Source: JAJPKR01 sp050746125 (GTDB lineage: Bacteria > Acidobacteriota > Terriglobia > Terriglobales > SCQP01). From it: 64,000 bases of DNA. Below the pieces are notes generated by a model. The model ran no database searches, had not been told where the DNA came from, and saw nothing but the letters and a program-made list of their open reading frames with translations. A program made the position numbers and the translations under genes. Each line of letters starts with the position of its first letter. Within the stretch, counting starts at the first letter, position 1. The stretch lies in the NCBI GenBank assembly GCA_050746125.1, contig JBOGKX010000002.1, forward strand, positions 1 to 64,000, written 5' to 3'. Below are positions 35,401 through 42,487 of the stretch, in pieces.

Positions 35401-35966
35401 TCGCCGAACCAACGCAGGAGCTCGTCTTGCCATTGGATGGTCAGCGGGGCGGGACAAAGAATCAGGATTCGATCTATGGCTTCCCGCAGCTTCATCTCCT
35501 TGAGCAGCAGGCCGGCCATGATGGTTTTGCCGGCGCCGGGGTCGTCGGCGAGGAGGAAGCGGAGTTGCGGCTGAGGCAGCATCTTGGCATAGACGGCCTC
35601 GATTTGGTGAGGGAGGGTGCGGATGCCGGAGAGGCTGACGGCGAACTGGCGGTCGTGGGCGTAGGCGAGGCGGATGCGCGAGGATTCGATGAGCAGGCGA
35701 AGCTGGTCGCCATCCGCGGGCGCGGATTGCGAGGCGCGGTCGGCGGATGCGCCGCGGAGAGCGGCGGCCTCGGCGGCGGTGATGATGGCTTCATCGGGCT
35801 CGCCATTGGGAAGACGTACGCGGCATTCGAAACCGGAGCCGATTGGGCGGACGGACTCGAGCGTGACGGGGCCGAGGAAATGGCCGGGCAGCACGATTTT
35901 TTGCCCGAGCGGGAACGAGGTTTGCGCGGATAACTGGGCGGCGTCAGCCTGCATCTTTTGGCTCAT
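32412..35966 (-). CDS. SNF2-family helicase with C-terminal DUF3883 domain
   Basis: 1184 residues from the ATG at 35966 (a GTG at 35987 is in frame). Motifs: LPHQIEAVYAKM (Q motif), Walker A DDPGAGKTIMAG, IIDEAHKCS, TATPHHG, then the second RecA lobe with FTEHRDTLDHL, EAAGEGINLQFC and QRLGRIHRIGQERDV. A long coiled region follows, then a DUF3883 domain (GIRRIEVKGRQRG, NEWYKAAQLGDSYWLYVV), which is PD-(D/E)XK-related. First gene of the cassette. Such SNF2-DUF3883 proteins are typical of defence islands and of DISARM-like and Hma-like systems. Confidence 0.9.
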   Translation of the reverse strand: MSQKMQADAAQLSAQTSFPLGQKIVLPGHFLGPVTLESVRPIGSGFECRVRLPNGEPDEAIITAAEAAALRGASADRASQSAPADGDQLRLLIESSRIRLAYAHDRQFAVSLSGIRTLPHQIEAVYAKMLPQPQLRFLLADDPGAGKTIMAGLLLKEMKLREAIDRILILCPAPLTIQWQDELLRWFGEPFDLVFSAVDQQQLINPWDRPQIIASLDYAKQEGVRDRVCAQRWDLVIIDEAHKCSAYTKRAGGRGDEVEKTKRYQLAERLAAQTDHLLLLTATPHHGDDDRFAHFVRLLDKDLFPEPNRLGSRAAEIRRDVLRLGEDCPWALRRLKEDLKDLQGRRLFPDRHARTLPFRLNRAEFDLYKAVTAYINDFLAYTPGSTGTKRHSVALARTVLQRRLASSTQAIHESLRRRLDKQQALLEELESLPPAQLAKRLAQIQGRVADVEQDEDDLDDADRDRLTGEVTSASELDQVRAEIAALRELGAQARRVRDSAADSKLAALAACLKKAEFAELKDGRGKLLVFTEHRDTLDHLREHLLRWGYSVCQIHGGMNPHERQRAQEDFRTASQICLATEAAGEGINLQFCRLLINYDLPWNPTRLEQRLGRIHRIGQERDVYAFNFVAAESEDGQDVIEGRILARLLEKLDQMRAVLADRIFDVVGEVLSLNDVNLPDMLRAAAYDPRRLQEYLDRIERVDPAKLLLYEQATGIALARANVDFSGFQRQNAEAEERRLMPRYVERQFRDAAAQLGLKLDPRADGLWRVEHVPADLRSDRLAAVRRLGKPDAAYRKLTFHKEHLESDQHLDAVLVGPGHPLYAALDERLQAKLAPLVGATGVFVDDKCAAPYVLHFFEAAIRGLNTKGEDQTLVAELVAVRDDPDAGAGSPFSLVSAEAFVDLPAHPAPPAAVHRLDPAAAADFLKSTYQAEKRSECRRERARFVEICREYLEKSFAARLRAAQDRVMALRAREAAAPEIALARQRAETDLADLERSNAERLAALDRLTIARHGPVRHLATALVVPATRSVEEQLGGIFEDLDPEIRRRSELAAEDLVVAYEQGRGFACERVGHLKIGFDVRSLGPADPQTGYRDPVAGIRRIEVKGRQRGKVVRLTVNEWYKAAQLGDSYWLYVVWDPLDGPNPEPLRIQNPARVLDHAKREVLAARYFDIPAAAIEAAAKP

Positions 35967-36012
35967 TGCCAGGTAACGAGGATACACCGCGGCGGTTGCC
36001 TCGCGGCGCCCT

Positions 36013-36171
36013 GTCTCTACGCCACTTCGCCGCCCGCAGGTTGGCGGCGATGAGGGGCGATGGATCGAGGTCGTGGTCGCCGAATCGGGTGAGGACCGCG
36101 TAGTGGTGACGGCTTATTTGACGCGACGATTGCCGAAGAGGAGGGAGCCGTTATATGCAGTTGAGTCTTGA
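36013..36171 (+). pseudogene. C-terminal remnant of a DUF4258-type toxin-like gene
   Basis: The frame ending at the TGA at 36169 reads RWIEVVVAESGEDRVVVTAY then LTRRLPKRREPLYAVES, which resembles the last third of DUF4258 proteins. No start or N-terminal part is found upstream; the sequence before about 36040 no longer matches. It overlaps the DUF2283 start by 17 bases, the normal arrangement of DUF4258-DUF2283 pairs, so this is an old module whose first gene has been truncated at the boundary of the defence cassette. Confidence 0.55.
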
Positions 36172-36553
36172 TTACGATGAGCGCTCCAATGTTCTCTATG
36201 CGAGCTTTGGTCCGCCCCGGCCCGCGATCGGCGACGCCCTCGATGGCGACGATAGCGTGATCCTGCGCTACGAAGAGAGCAGCGGTCGGATGGTGGGATT
36301 CACGCTGGTAGGCATCGCTCGCGGAGGCCCGGCGGGCCTCCGGGCACCTTTGATTCGTGGCGATGTACGGCGCGAGGATCAGGGTATCGGCCGGGACACG
36401 CCCTGGCTCGAGCTGCGGATGATGCCGGGAGCAGTGCTCGAGATAGCCCTTCAGGGCAGCGCACGCAAGCTGCGCGTCCCTGTCTCGACGGTGGGAGGCG
36501 GCGCCAGCACGGAGGTCGAGCTCGACGCGCTTTTCGCGGGAGCAGCTCGCTAG
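36155..36553 (+). CDS. DUF2283 domain protein (partner of DUF4258)
   Basis: 132 residues. The N-terminal 60 residues follow the DUF2283 pattern LDYDERSNVLYASFG, with an acidic VILRYEESSGRMVGFTLV strand pair. The C-terminal 70 residues are an extension (MPGAVLEIALQGS). GGAGGGAG lies about ten bases before the ATG. DUF2283 genes usually follow DUF4258, and the pair has a toxin-antitoxin-like distribution; here the partner is truncated, so this would be an orphan. Function otherwise unknown. Confidence 0.75.
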   Translation: MQLSLDYDERSNVLYASFGPPRPAIGDALDGDDSVILRYEESSGRMVGFTLVGIARGGPAGLRAPLIRGDVRREDQGIGRDTPWLELRMMPGAVLEIALQGSARKLRVPVSTVGGGASTEVELDALFAGAAR

Positions 36554-36593
36554 GCGACGAGGCACAGAGTCTTCGCCCTAGTCGCTCCAAGCG

Positions 36594-37040
36594 CTAACCA
36601 TATTTGAGGGAAGTGCTTTGGCCGACCTCGATGATGTAACCGTCTGGGTCGCGGATGTAGCAGCGGATCTCGCCGTACTTGGCAATCGGTTCCGTGAGAA
36701 ACTCGGCTCCCCGACCTTTCCACAATTCGTAGCACGCTTGAATATCGGCAACGCGGAAATTCATAAAGCTGTTGATGTGGTTCGGGTCGGGGATGCTGAG
36801 CGTTACCGTCGGCTTGTCCGGGGTCGGGCCGCCCCCCACGTTCAAAATCATCCAGATATTCGCGAGCTGAAGGTACGGAGGTGCGTTGCCGTCACCCATG
36901 GTCAGAATGCGAGCGCCGAATACTTTTTCATAGTAGCGAGCCGATCGCTCGACGTCGGCAACGGTGAGAAAATACGCGATGCTGATCCCTTCCTTCGGCG
37001 GCATCTCGTAGCTCTTCTGTTCGATTTGTACGGCGTTCAT
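36594..37040 (-). CDS. VOC-family (glyoxalase/bleomycin-resistance) protein
   Basis: 148 residues with the VOC beta-alpha-beta-beta-beta repeat: ISIAYFLTVADVERSARYYEKVFG at the first module and FRVADIQACYELWKGRGAEF, GEIRCYIRDPDGYIIEVGQS at the second. The closing Glu (YIIEVGQ) is the usual metal ligand. AAGGAG six bases before the ATG supports the start. The substrate cannot be inferred. It is read divergently from the IS3 remnant, whose left end begins immediately upstream. Confidence 0.85.
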   Translation of the reverse strand: MNAVQIEQKSYEMPPKEGISIAYFLTVADVERSARYYEKVFGARILTMGDGNAPPYLQLANIWMILNVGGGPTPDKPTVTLSIPDPNHINSFMNFRVADIQACYELWKGRGAEFLTEPIAKYGEIRCYIRDPDGYIIEVGQSTSLKYG

Positions 37041-37094
37041 TGACGACTCCTTTCGATGGAGTGCTCACTTTTCAGCTTTCGAGGAGGAACGAGG

Positions 37095-37370
37095 ATGACG
37101 AGGAGCAGGCACACGGAGGCGCAGATGGTGGGTGCGCTCAAGCAGATGGATGCGGGTCGGCGGGCCGAGGATGTGGCGCGCGAGATGGGCGTAACGGCCG
37201 GCACGCTGTACGACTGGAAGGCGAAGTACGGCGGCATGGAGGTGAGCCAGGCGCAGGAGGCCAAGCAGCTGCGGGATGAGAACGCGCGGTTACGCGAGCT
37301 GGTGGCGGATCTGAGCCTGGACAAGGAAGCACTGCAGTCGGTGCTACGAAAAAACGGATTCAGCTCGTAG
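37095..37370 (+). CDS. IS3-family transposase OrfA
   Basis: 91 residues. HTH of the transposase-8 type (HTEAQMVGALKQMDAG, VAREMGVTAGTLYDWKAKYG) and a leucine-zipper-like helix (LRDENARLRELVADLSLDKE) that mediates multimerisation. GAGG precedes the ATG. The end carries the IS3-type slippery run A AAA AAC at 37349-37355, but the -1 frame meets a TAG at 37373, so no OrfAB fusion could be made from this copy. Confidence 0.9.
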   Translation: MTRSRHTEAQMVGALKQMDAGRRAEDVAREMGVTAGTLYDWKAKYGGMEVSQAQEAKQLRDENARLRELVADLSLDKEALQSVLRKNGFSS

Positions 37371-37375
37371 CGTAG

Positions 37376-37655
37376 AAGGCAGCTATCGAGCAGTTGCAAG
37401 GGGAGTACGCCTTCAGCCAGCGGCGCGCGTGCGGTCTGTTGTTGCTGTCGGTGGGGACCTATCGGTACCGGTCGCGCCGCGATGATGAGCCGTTGCGGGC
37501 GCGGCTGGTCGCGCCGGCGCGAGAGCGCCCGCGGTTCGGTGACCGGCGGCTGCACGTGATGCCGCAGCGCGACTGCGGCAGGCTCAATCACAAGCGAGTG
37601 CACCGCCTGTACCGCGCCTGCGGCCTTGTAAGGAAACGGGGGGCAGGTCAGTCGC
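37376..37655 (+). pseudogene. IS3-family transposase OrfB, N-terminal fragment
   Basis: The frame following the TAG at 37373 reads AIEQLQGEYAFSQRRACGLL, GTYRYRSRRDDEPLRARL, ERPRFGDRRLHV and KRVHRLYRACGLVRK, all matching the N-terminal region (HTH_21 and start) of IS3 OrfB. The rve DDE catalytic domain is completely absent because similarity ends near 37655. There is no good start codon, so it is non-functional. Confidence 0.8.
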
Positions 37656-37707
37656 ACGCACTAGATGCTGGGCGTTTGCGTTGCAGCCGGTGGTTGTGGG
37701 CGTGGGC

Positions 37708-38271
37708 TTACGGAGCGGGGTGGAGGGGGGCGCAGGCGCGGGTTTTTTCCCAGGACATGCAGAGGCGGGCGGGGGCGGTGGCGGACTGGCCGGGCGAGGG
37801 CGCGACGAGCGAGATCGTGAAGGGGTCCACGGTCTGGTCGAGCGATTCGACGGTCATGGGGATGCGGGCGAAATCATATTGGGCGCCGGGATAGGGGATG
37901 CCCCATTCGCCGGTCTTGCGGCTGACGATCAGCGTCCAGCGGGAAAACTCCGGGATCGCGAATAACGTGTAACTTCCGGCAGGGATTTTGGTGTTGCCGA
38001 TCGTTAAGTCGCCGGTGGTGGTTAGCGCGGTGGCTTCGTTCGCGCCGGCGCGCCAGACTTTGCCGAAGGGCACAAGACCGCCCATGATCTTGCGCGGCGC
38101 GCCCGTGCGGGGATCGCGGATCTTCGGCCGGCTATAGGCGATCGCGATCTTGGTGGTCCCGAGCGTCAACTGCGCCGTGCCCGGCGGGCTGGGACGCTGC
38201 CGCGGGTTTGCTTGTGCCAAGCCGGCGAGCGCCAGCATCGAGACTAACGCCGTAACGTGAACCCATTTCAT
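37708..38271 (-). CDS. DUF2911 exported protein
   Basis: 187 residues from the ATG at 38271 with a Sec signal peptide (VTALVSMLALAGLAQANP). The body matches DUF2911: KIAIAYSRPKIRDP..GAP, GLVPFGKVWRAGANEATALT, IPAGSYTLFAIPEFSRWTLI. The C-terminus MSWEKTRACAPL fits the family's last strand but the final few residues lie next to the IS junction and may be altered. Periplasmic or secreted; function unknown. Proteins of this family are abundant in Acidobacteriota and Bacteroidota. Confidence 0.85.
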   Translation of the reverse strand: MKWVHVTALVSMLALAGLAQANPRQRPSPPGTAQLTLGTTKIAIAYSRPKIRDPRTGAPRKIMGGLVPFGKVWRAGANEATALTTTGDLTIGNTKIPAGSYTLFAIPEFSRWTLIVSRKTGEWGIPYPGAQYDFARIPMTVESLDQTVDPFTISLVAPSPGQSATAPARLCMSWEKTRACAPLHPAP

Positions 38272-38475
38272 GGCGGCGCCTCCGCGCGTCATAGTGCCCT
38301 TGGGGTGCCCTTGGGGCGCCCTTGGGGGCGCCCTTGGGGACAAGATAGCAGACGAGGGGCCCCGCCAGGCGGACTGGGCCTAAGGACCGCGCTCGGCCAG
38401 GGCCGCGGGACCGGTCCTAATCCCATCCCTGACGAGTGTTGCCGGCCCTGCCGCGACTGGTACCATGGGAGCATC

Positions 38476-38862
38476 ATGCGCGATCGGTCGTGGCGAGGCT
38501 TCCGATGCCGGTATTGGGGGGCGTGTTTGGTGCTGGCGGCGGGGATCGCACAGGTCGCCTGCGGGGGCAGCGCCGGCACCACGTCCCGCACGCCGCCACC
38601 CCCGCCACCACCCTCGGCGACCCACACGGTCGTATTGAATTGGACGGCCAGCGCCTCGTCGGTCACCGGCTACAACGTCTACCGCAGCCAGACCCCCGGC
38701 GGGCCGTACGCGCGCATCAACCCCACTCTCGTTACCCAGACCTCCTACAGCGACTCGAAGGTGCAGGCCAACCAGACCTATTATTACGTGACCACCGCAG
38801 TCGACACGCAGGGCGTCGAAAGCGCCTACTCCAATCAGGTCACGGCCAGCGTCCCTAACTGA
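38476..38862 (+). CDS. Small fibronectin type III domain lipoprotein-like protein
   Basis: 128 residues: basic N-terminus, hydrophobic signal segment ending QVACGGS, a Pro-rich spacer (TPPPPPPPSATHT) and a single FN3 domain (VLNWTASASSVTGYNVYRSQ, ..TYYYVTTAVDTQGVESAYSN). A close paralogue lies at 44852-45199, on the other side of the chain-length and dehydrogenase genes, suggesting a role at the cell surface with the exopolysaccharide. The GC-rich region before it is the divergent promoter with DUF2911. Confidence 0.75.
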   Translation: MRDRSWRGFRCRYWGACLVLAAGIAQVACGGSAGTTSRTPPPPPPPSATHTVVLNWTASASSVTGYNVYRSQTPGGPYARINPTLVTQTSYSDSKVQANQTYYYVTTAVDTQGVESAYSNQVTASVPN

Positions 38863-39080
38863 TTCATCCGGGGGGGGATGACATTATGGTAGACGCGGCA
38901 TCGGGTACCATCCGGAGCAGGCGGAGAGTGTCTTCCCGCGAACGCAAGAATTCTTCACTCGCCGGACCGCCATAATGTGTCCGTAGCCGCAACTGCTTGC
39001 ATTTCCTGGTTTCCCCGGCCTTTTCGCGGCCGCGGGGAGACAAGGGATTTGGCCCTGAAGCTGCTCGTAGGGACAGTGTC

Positions 39081-40115
39081 ATGGCCAGGGAATTTCTTGA
39101 TCCACCACTAATTCCCGCCGAACTTCCGCCGCAAGAGGTCATCTTCGGCAGCACCCCGGCGATGCAGGTGGTGCGCAAGACGGTGTCGAAGGCGGCCTGC
39201 GCCAACATCCCGGTCCTGATCCGTGGCGAGAGCGGAACGGGGAAAGAACTGGTAGCCACGCTGTTGCATGGTCTATCACCCTGGGCCGCCGGTCCCTTCG
39301 TGCGGGTCAACTGCCCGGCCATTCCCGGCACGTTGGTGGAGAGCGAGCTGTTTGGCTACGAGCAAGGGGCCTTCCCCGGGGCCGTGCTCTCGAAGCCGGG
39401 GCGGGTGGAGATGGCGAACGGCGGGACGCTGTTTCTCGACGAAATCGGCGACCTCGATCCGATGTTGCAGGCCAAGTTGTTGCGCGCGCTGCAAGATGGG
39501 CAGTTCAACCGCCTCGGCTCGCAAATGGACCGGCCCTTGAACGTGCGCCTGGTCTGCGCCACCAGCCGTCCTCTCGAGGAGGAGATGGCCGCCGGCGGTT
39601 TCCGCCGCGACCTTTTCTATTGCATCAACGCGGTGATGATCGCCCTGGCGCCGCTGCGGGAGCGCAGCGAGGACATTCCCTGTTTGAGCGACTACTTCCT
39701 GATGCATTACAGCCGTAAGTACGCGCGGCGGCCGATGCCGTTGTCGTCGGTGCTGATGAGCGAGCTGCGGCGCCACTCCTGGCCGGGCAACGTGCGGCAA
39801 TTGGAAAATCTCATCAAGCGCTACGTCATTCTCGACTCCGAGGAAGCGATCATCTCCGAATTGCGGCACTCGAGAGTCGAGCTGGGGCTGCCGGTGGCGA
39901 ACGGCGGCGGCTCGCTCCAGCAGGTGACGCGCGAGGTGGTGGCGAAGATCGAGCGCCAGTTCATCCTGGGGGCGCTGCAAGCCAACAACTGGAACCGCCG
40001 CCAAGCCGCCGGGGCGCTGAACATCAGTTACCGCTCGCTGCTCTACAAGATCAAGGAAGCCGGCATTGCTCCCCACCGGACCCCCTCCGCGCCGCGGGCC
40101 AAGGAGGGTGCGTAA
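39081..40115 (+). CDS. Sigma-54-activator-type protein with GAFPGA loop, exopolysaccharide cluster
   Basis: 344 residues from the ATG at 39081. Walker A RGESGTGKE at about 49-57 and Walker B GTLFLDEIGDL. The sigma-54 contact loop reads GAFPGA (about 98) where GAFTGA is nearly invariant, and the segment before sensor II is FRRDLFYCINAV instead of RRDLYYRLNVV. C-terminal Fis HTH NNWNRRQAAGALNISYRSLL. No receiver domain. It is followed without gap by the chain-length gene (TAA then GTG), so it probably regulates this cluster, possibly without sigma-54. Closest relative here: 106-1149. Confidence 0.88.
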   Translation: MAREFLDPPLIPAELPPQEVIFGSTPAMQVVRKTVSKAACANIPVLIRGESGTGKELVATLLHGLSPWAAGPFVRVNCPAIPGTLVESELFGYEQGAFPGAVLSKPGRVEMANGGTLFLDEIGDLDPMLQAKLLRALQDGQFNRLGSQMDRPLNVRLVCATSRPLEEEMAAGGFRRDLFYCINAVMIALAPLRERSEDIPCLSDYFLMHYSRKYARRPMPLSSVLMSELRRHSWPGNVRQLENLIKRYVILDSEEAIISELRHSRVELGLPVANGGGSLQQVTREVVAKIERQFILGALQANNWNRRQAAGALNISYRSLLYKIKEAGIAPHRTPSAPRAKEGA

Positions 40116-41690
40116 GTGCAGGACCTGCATCGCCGGGCCCCCAACTGTCTGGCCGACTACGTGGCCATAGCGCACCGGCGGTGGGCGTGGATCGTGCTGC
40201 CCATGCTCGTGGTCGTGGTCGGGGGCGGCTTGGTGGTGGGCCGCATGCCGCGGCTCTACTTGTCGCAGGTGATGATCCTGGTCGAGGGGCAGAAGGTGCC
40301 GACCGAGTTCGTCAAGGCGACCGTCAACGGCGACATCAACGACATGCTGAACTCGATCAGCGAAGAGATTCTCAGCCGCACCAGCCTGTGGGCCATCATC
40401 CAGAAATACGGACTCTATCAGGATCTGCGCGGCCGGCTGAGCCAAGAGGAGATCGTGAAGCGGATGCGCGCCGATATCCAGGGGCCGAAGCTGGCGACCC
40501 TGTCGCCGACCGACCCGACGCCGAACCGCGATGGCGGCGCCTTCACCATCGCCTTCGAGGGGCGCAGTCCGCAGCAGGCGCAGGACGTGGCCCGCGAGTT
40601 GGGCAACCTCTTCATCGCGGAGAACCTGCGGGTGCGGCAGCAGCAGGCGAAGGGCACGGAGAATTTCATCGGCGTCGAGTTGGACAAGGCGCGGCAGACG
40701 CTGCAAGGCGAGTCGAGCAAGCTGGAAGCGCTCAAGAGTCAATACATGGGCAGCCTGCCCGAGCAGCAAGCCAGCAATTTGCAGCAACTGGGGCAGGAGC
40801 AGTCGGCGCTGCAAGCGGCCGAGGGCGCCGCCGCCCGCGACCAGGAGCAACGGACATACTTGCAGTCGCTGATGGCGGCGCTGGGCACGCCGGGCACGGC
40901 GGCGGCGGCGTCCTCGTCGCCGCTGGCGAGGCAGTTGCAAAGCAATGAAGCCAAGCTGGCGATGCTCGAGCAGATCGACAGGCCGAAGCATCCCGACGTA
41001 GTGCAGCTGCGGGCCGAGGTCGAGGCGGAGCGCAAGGAGCTCGCCGCCATCGCCACAACCTCGCCGGCGGCGGTCGGACCGACCGGTCTTTCCCGGCAGC
41101 AGATTCAAGGCGAGTTGGCCACGCTGGAGCAAGACACCGAGTGGCAGGCAAAGCAACAGAGGAACATTCAGGCCAAGATTCGCGAGCTGGAGCAGCGAGT
41201 GGAACGCGAGCCGGAGGTCGAGGGGCGGCTGAATAGCGTACAGCGCGACTTCGACATCGCCAAGCTCAACTACGAATCGCTGCTCAAGAACCAGAACGCC
41301 GCCGCCATCGCCGCCGCCATGGAGCAGCAGGCCGAGGGCGAGGAGTTCCGGTTGGTCGATCCCGCCAACCTGCCGACGCGGCCGGACCGGCCGAACCGGC
41401 TCAAGCTGGGCGTCGGCATCCTGCTGGCGGCGCTCGTGGCGGGCATCGGCGCGGGCCTGGGACGGGAGTACGCCGACCGCAGCCTGCGCAACGAACGCGA
41501 CATCGCCTACTACCTGGGCGTACCCCTGCTGGCCGCGCTGCCGGTGGTGTTGAACCAGGACGAGCAGGCGCGCCAGCAACGGCGGCGCAAGCTGCTGGCC
41601 AAGGCCAGCATTTTGGCCGCGGCGCTGGTGGCGAGCGGCGGGCTGGCGTGGTATCTGCACAGCGTCGCGGTGCAGGGATGGAGATTCTGA
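40116..41690 (+). CDS. Wzz/GumC-type polysaccharide chain-length/co-polymerase protein
   Basis: 524 residues starting at GTG with AGGAGG eight bases upstream. TM1 about 24-42 (WIVLPMLVVVVGGGLVVG), a Wzz domain, a long periplasmic coiled coil (about 190-410, rich in Gln/Glu/Leu heptads), then TM2 about 444-464 preceded by the Pro-rich DPANLPTRPDRPNR typical of PCP-2a proteins, and an unusual third hydrophobic segment at the C-terminus (SILAAALVASGGLAWYLH). Acts with the downstream ATPase to control polymer length and export. Confidence 0.9.
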   Translation: MQDLHRRAPNCLADYVAIAHRRWAWIVLPMLVVVVGGGLVVGRMPRLYLSQVMILVEGQKVPTEFVKATVNGDINDMLNSISEEILSRTSLWAIIQKYGLYQDLRGRLSQEEIVKRMRADIQGPKLATLSPTDPTPNRDGGAFTIAFEGRSPQQAQDVARELGNLFIAENLRVRQQQAKGTENFIGVELDKARQTLQGESSKLEALKSQYMGSLPEQQASNLQQLGQEQSALQAAEGAAARDQEQRTYLQSLMAALGTPGTAAAASSSPLARQLQSNEAKLAMLEQIDRPKHPDVVQLRAEVEAERKELAAIATTSPAAVGPTGLSRQQIQGELATLEQDTEWQAKQQRNIQAKIRELEQRVEREPEVEGRLNSVQRDFDIAKLNYESLLKNQNAAAIAAAMEQQAEGEEFRLVDPANLPTRPDRPNRLKLGVGILLAALVAGIGAGLGREYADRSLRNERDIAYYLGVPLLAALPVVLNQDEQARQQRRRKLLAKASILAAALVASGGLAWYLHSVAVQGWRF

Positions 41691-41692
41691 CG

Positions 41693-42487
41693 ATGTGGGG
41701 ATATTCCGAATCCGAGGAGTTCGCCCTGGTGCCGGCGCCGCCGGCGCCGGCCGCCGACGCCATCCTGCCGACGCTGCGGCTGCCTTCGACGCCGGAGAAG
41801 CTGGTGGCGGTGGCGGCGCTGCCCGGCGAGGCGCGCAACAACATCTTCGCCTGGGAGCAGTGCCGAGTGCTGCGCACCCGCCTGCAACAGATGCTGCGCG
41901 AGCGCAACCTGCGCACCTTGCTGGTCACCAGCACGATAGCGGGCGAGGGCAAGACGCTGGTGGCGGCGAACTTGGCGATGAGTTTCAGCCAGCTCGAGGA
42001 CCGGCGCGTGTTGTTGATCGACGGCGACCTGCGCCGTCCCGGCCTGGGCGCGTTTTTCGGCCACGAGGCGAGGGCCGGCTTGAGCGACTGCCTGAGCAAC
42101 GGCCACAAGCTCGCCGACGTGTTGGTGCATTTGCACGCGCACCTCGACTATTTGCCCACCGCCGCCGCTTTCGAGCACTCCGTGGAGCTGCTCAACCGCG
42201 GCCGCATGCGGGAACTGATCGCCGACTGCGCCGCGGGCTACGACCTCGTGGTCGTCGACTCGGCGCCGCTGAGCCCCATCGCCGACACCCAGGTGCTGGT
42301 GCGGCTGGTGGATGCGGCGCTGTTGGTGGTGCGCGCCGGCGCGGCGCCGTATCCGCTGGTGCGGCAGGCGGCGGAGCTGTTGCAGCCGAAGTTGATCGGC
42401 GCGGTGCTCAATGCCGTCGAGCGGGGCGCAAGCCAGGTTTATTCCAATCGCTATTACTACGGCCCCCGCCCGGAGGACGCAAAATGA
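41693..42487 (+). CDS. BY-kinase-type ATPase of exopolysaccharide synthesis (CpsD/Wzc C-domain-like)
   Basis: 264 residues from the ATG at 41693. Walker A STIAGEGKTLVA, Walker A-prime LLIDGDLRRPGLG and Walker B VVVDSAPLSP are those of bacterial tyrosine kinases, and the C-terminus has a tyrosine cluster (YSNRYYYG) that would be the autophosphorylation site. The separate ATPase and membrane adaptor resemble the Gram-positive CpsC/CpsD split. Its stop overlaps the dehydrogenase start (ATGA). Confidence 0.88.
   Translation: MWGYSESEEFALVPAPPAPAADAILPTLRLPSTPEKLVAVAALPGEARNNIFAWEQCRVLRTRLQQMLRERNLRTLLVTSTIAGEGKTLVAANLAMSFSQLEDRRVLLIDGDLRRPGLGAFFGHEARAGLSDCLSNGHKLADVLVHLHAHLDYLPTAAAFEHSVELLNRGRMRELIADCAAGYDLVVVDSAPLSPIADTQVLVRLVDAALLVVRAGAAPYPLVRQAAELLQPKLIGAVLNAVERGASQVYSNRYYYGPRPEDAK

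Larger units (their letters stand above)
37060..37660 (+). mobile_element. Truncated IS3-family insertion sequence
   Basis: Carries a complete orfA and only the first third of orfB. The left end lies somewhere in 37045-37085, between the VOC gene and orfA; terminal inverted repeats could not be fixed because the right end is missing. The element is cut at about 37655, next to the DUF2911 gene end, so it is not autonomous. The approximate limits are inferred from coding content. Confidence 0.7.

Noticed and set aside
22288..35966. BREX or DISARM assignment of the defence cassette
   Set aside because: No pglZ, brxC or Lon-like gene for BREX, and no DUF1998 (drmB) or PLD protein for DISARM, although SNF2-DUF3883 and a methylase are shared features.
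37349..37375. Programmed -1 frameshift producing an OrfAB transposase
   Set aside because: The A AAA AAC heptamer is present, but the -1 frame hits TAG at 37373 and orfB is truncated anyway.
38863..39080. Sigma-54 (-24/-12) promoter in front of the exopolysaccharide activator
   Set aside because: No GG-N10-GC pair of adequate quality was found here or before the other activator genes.
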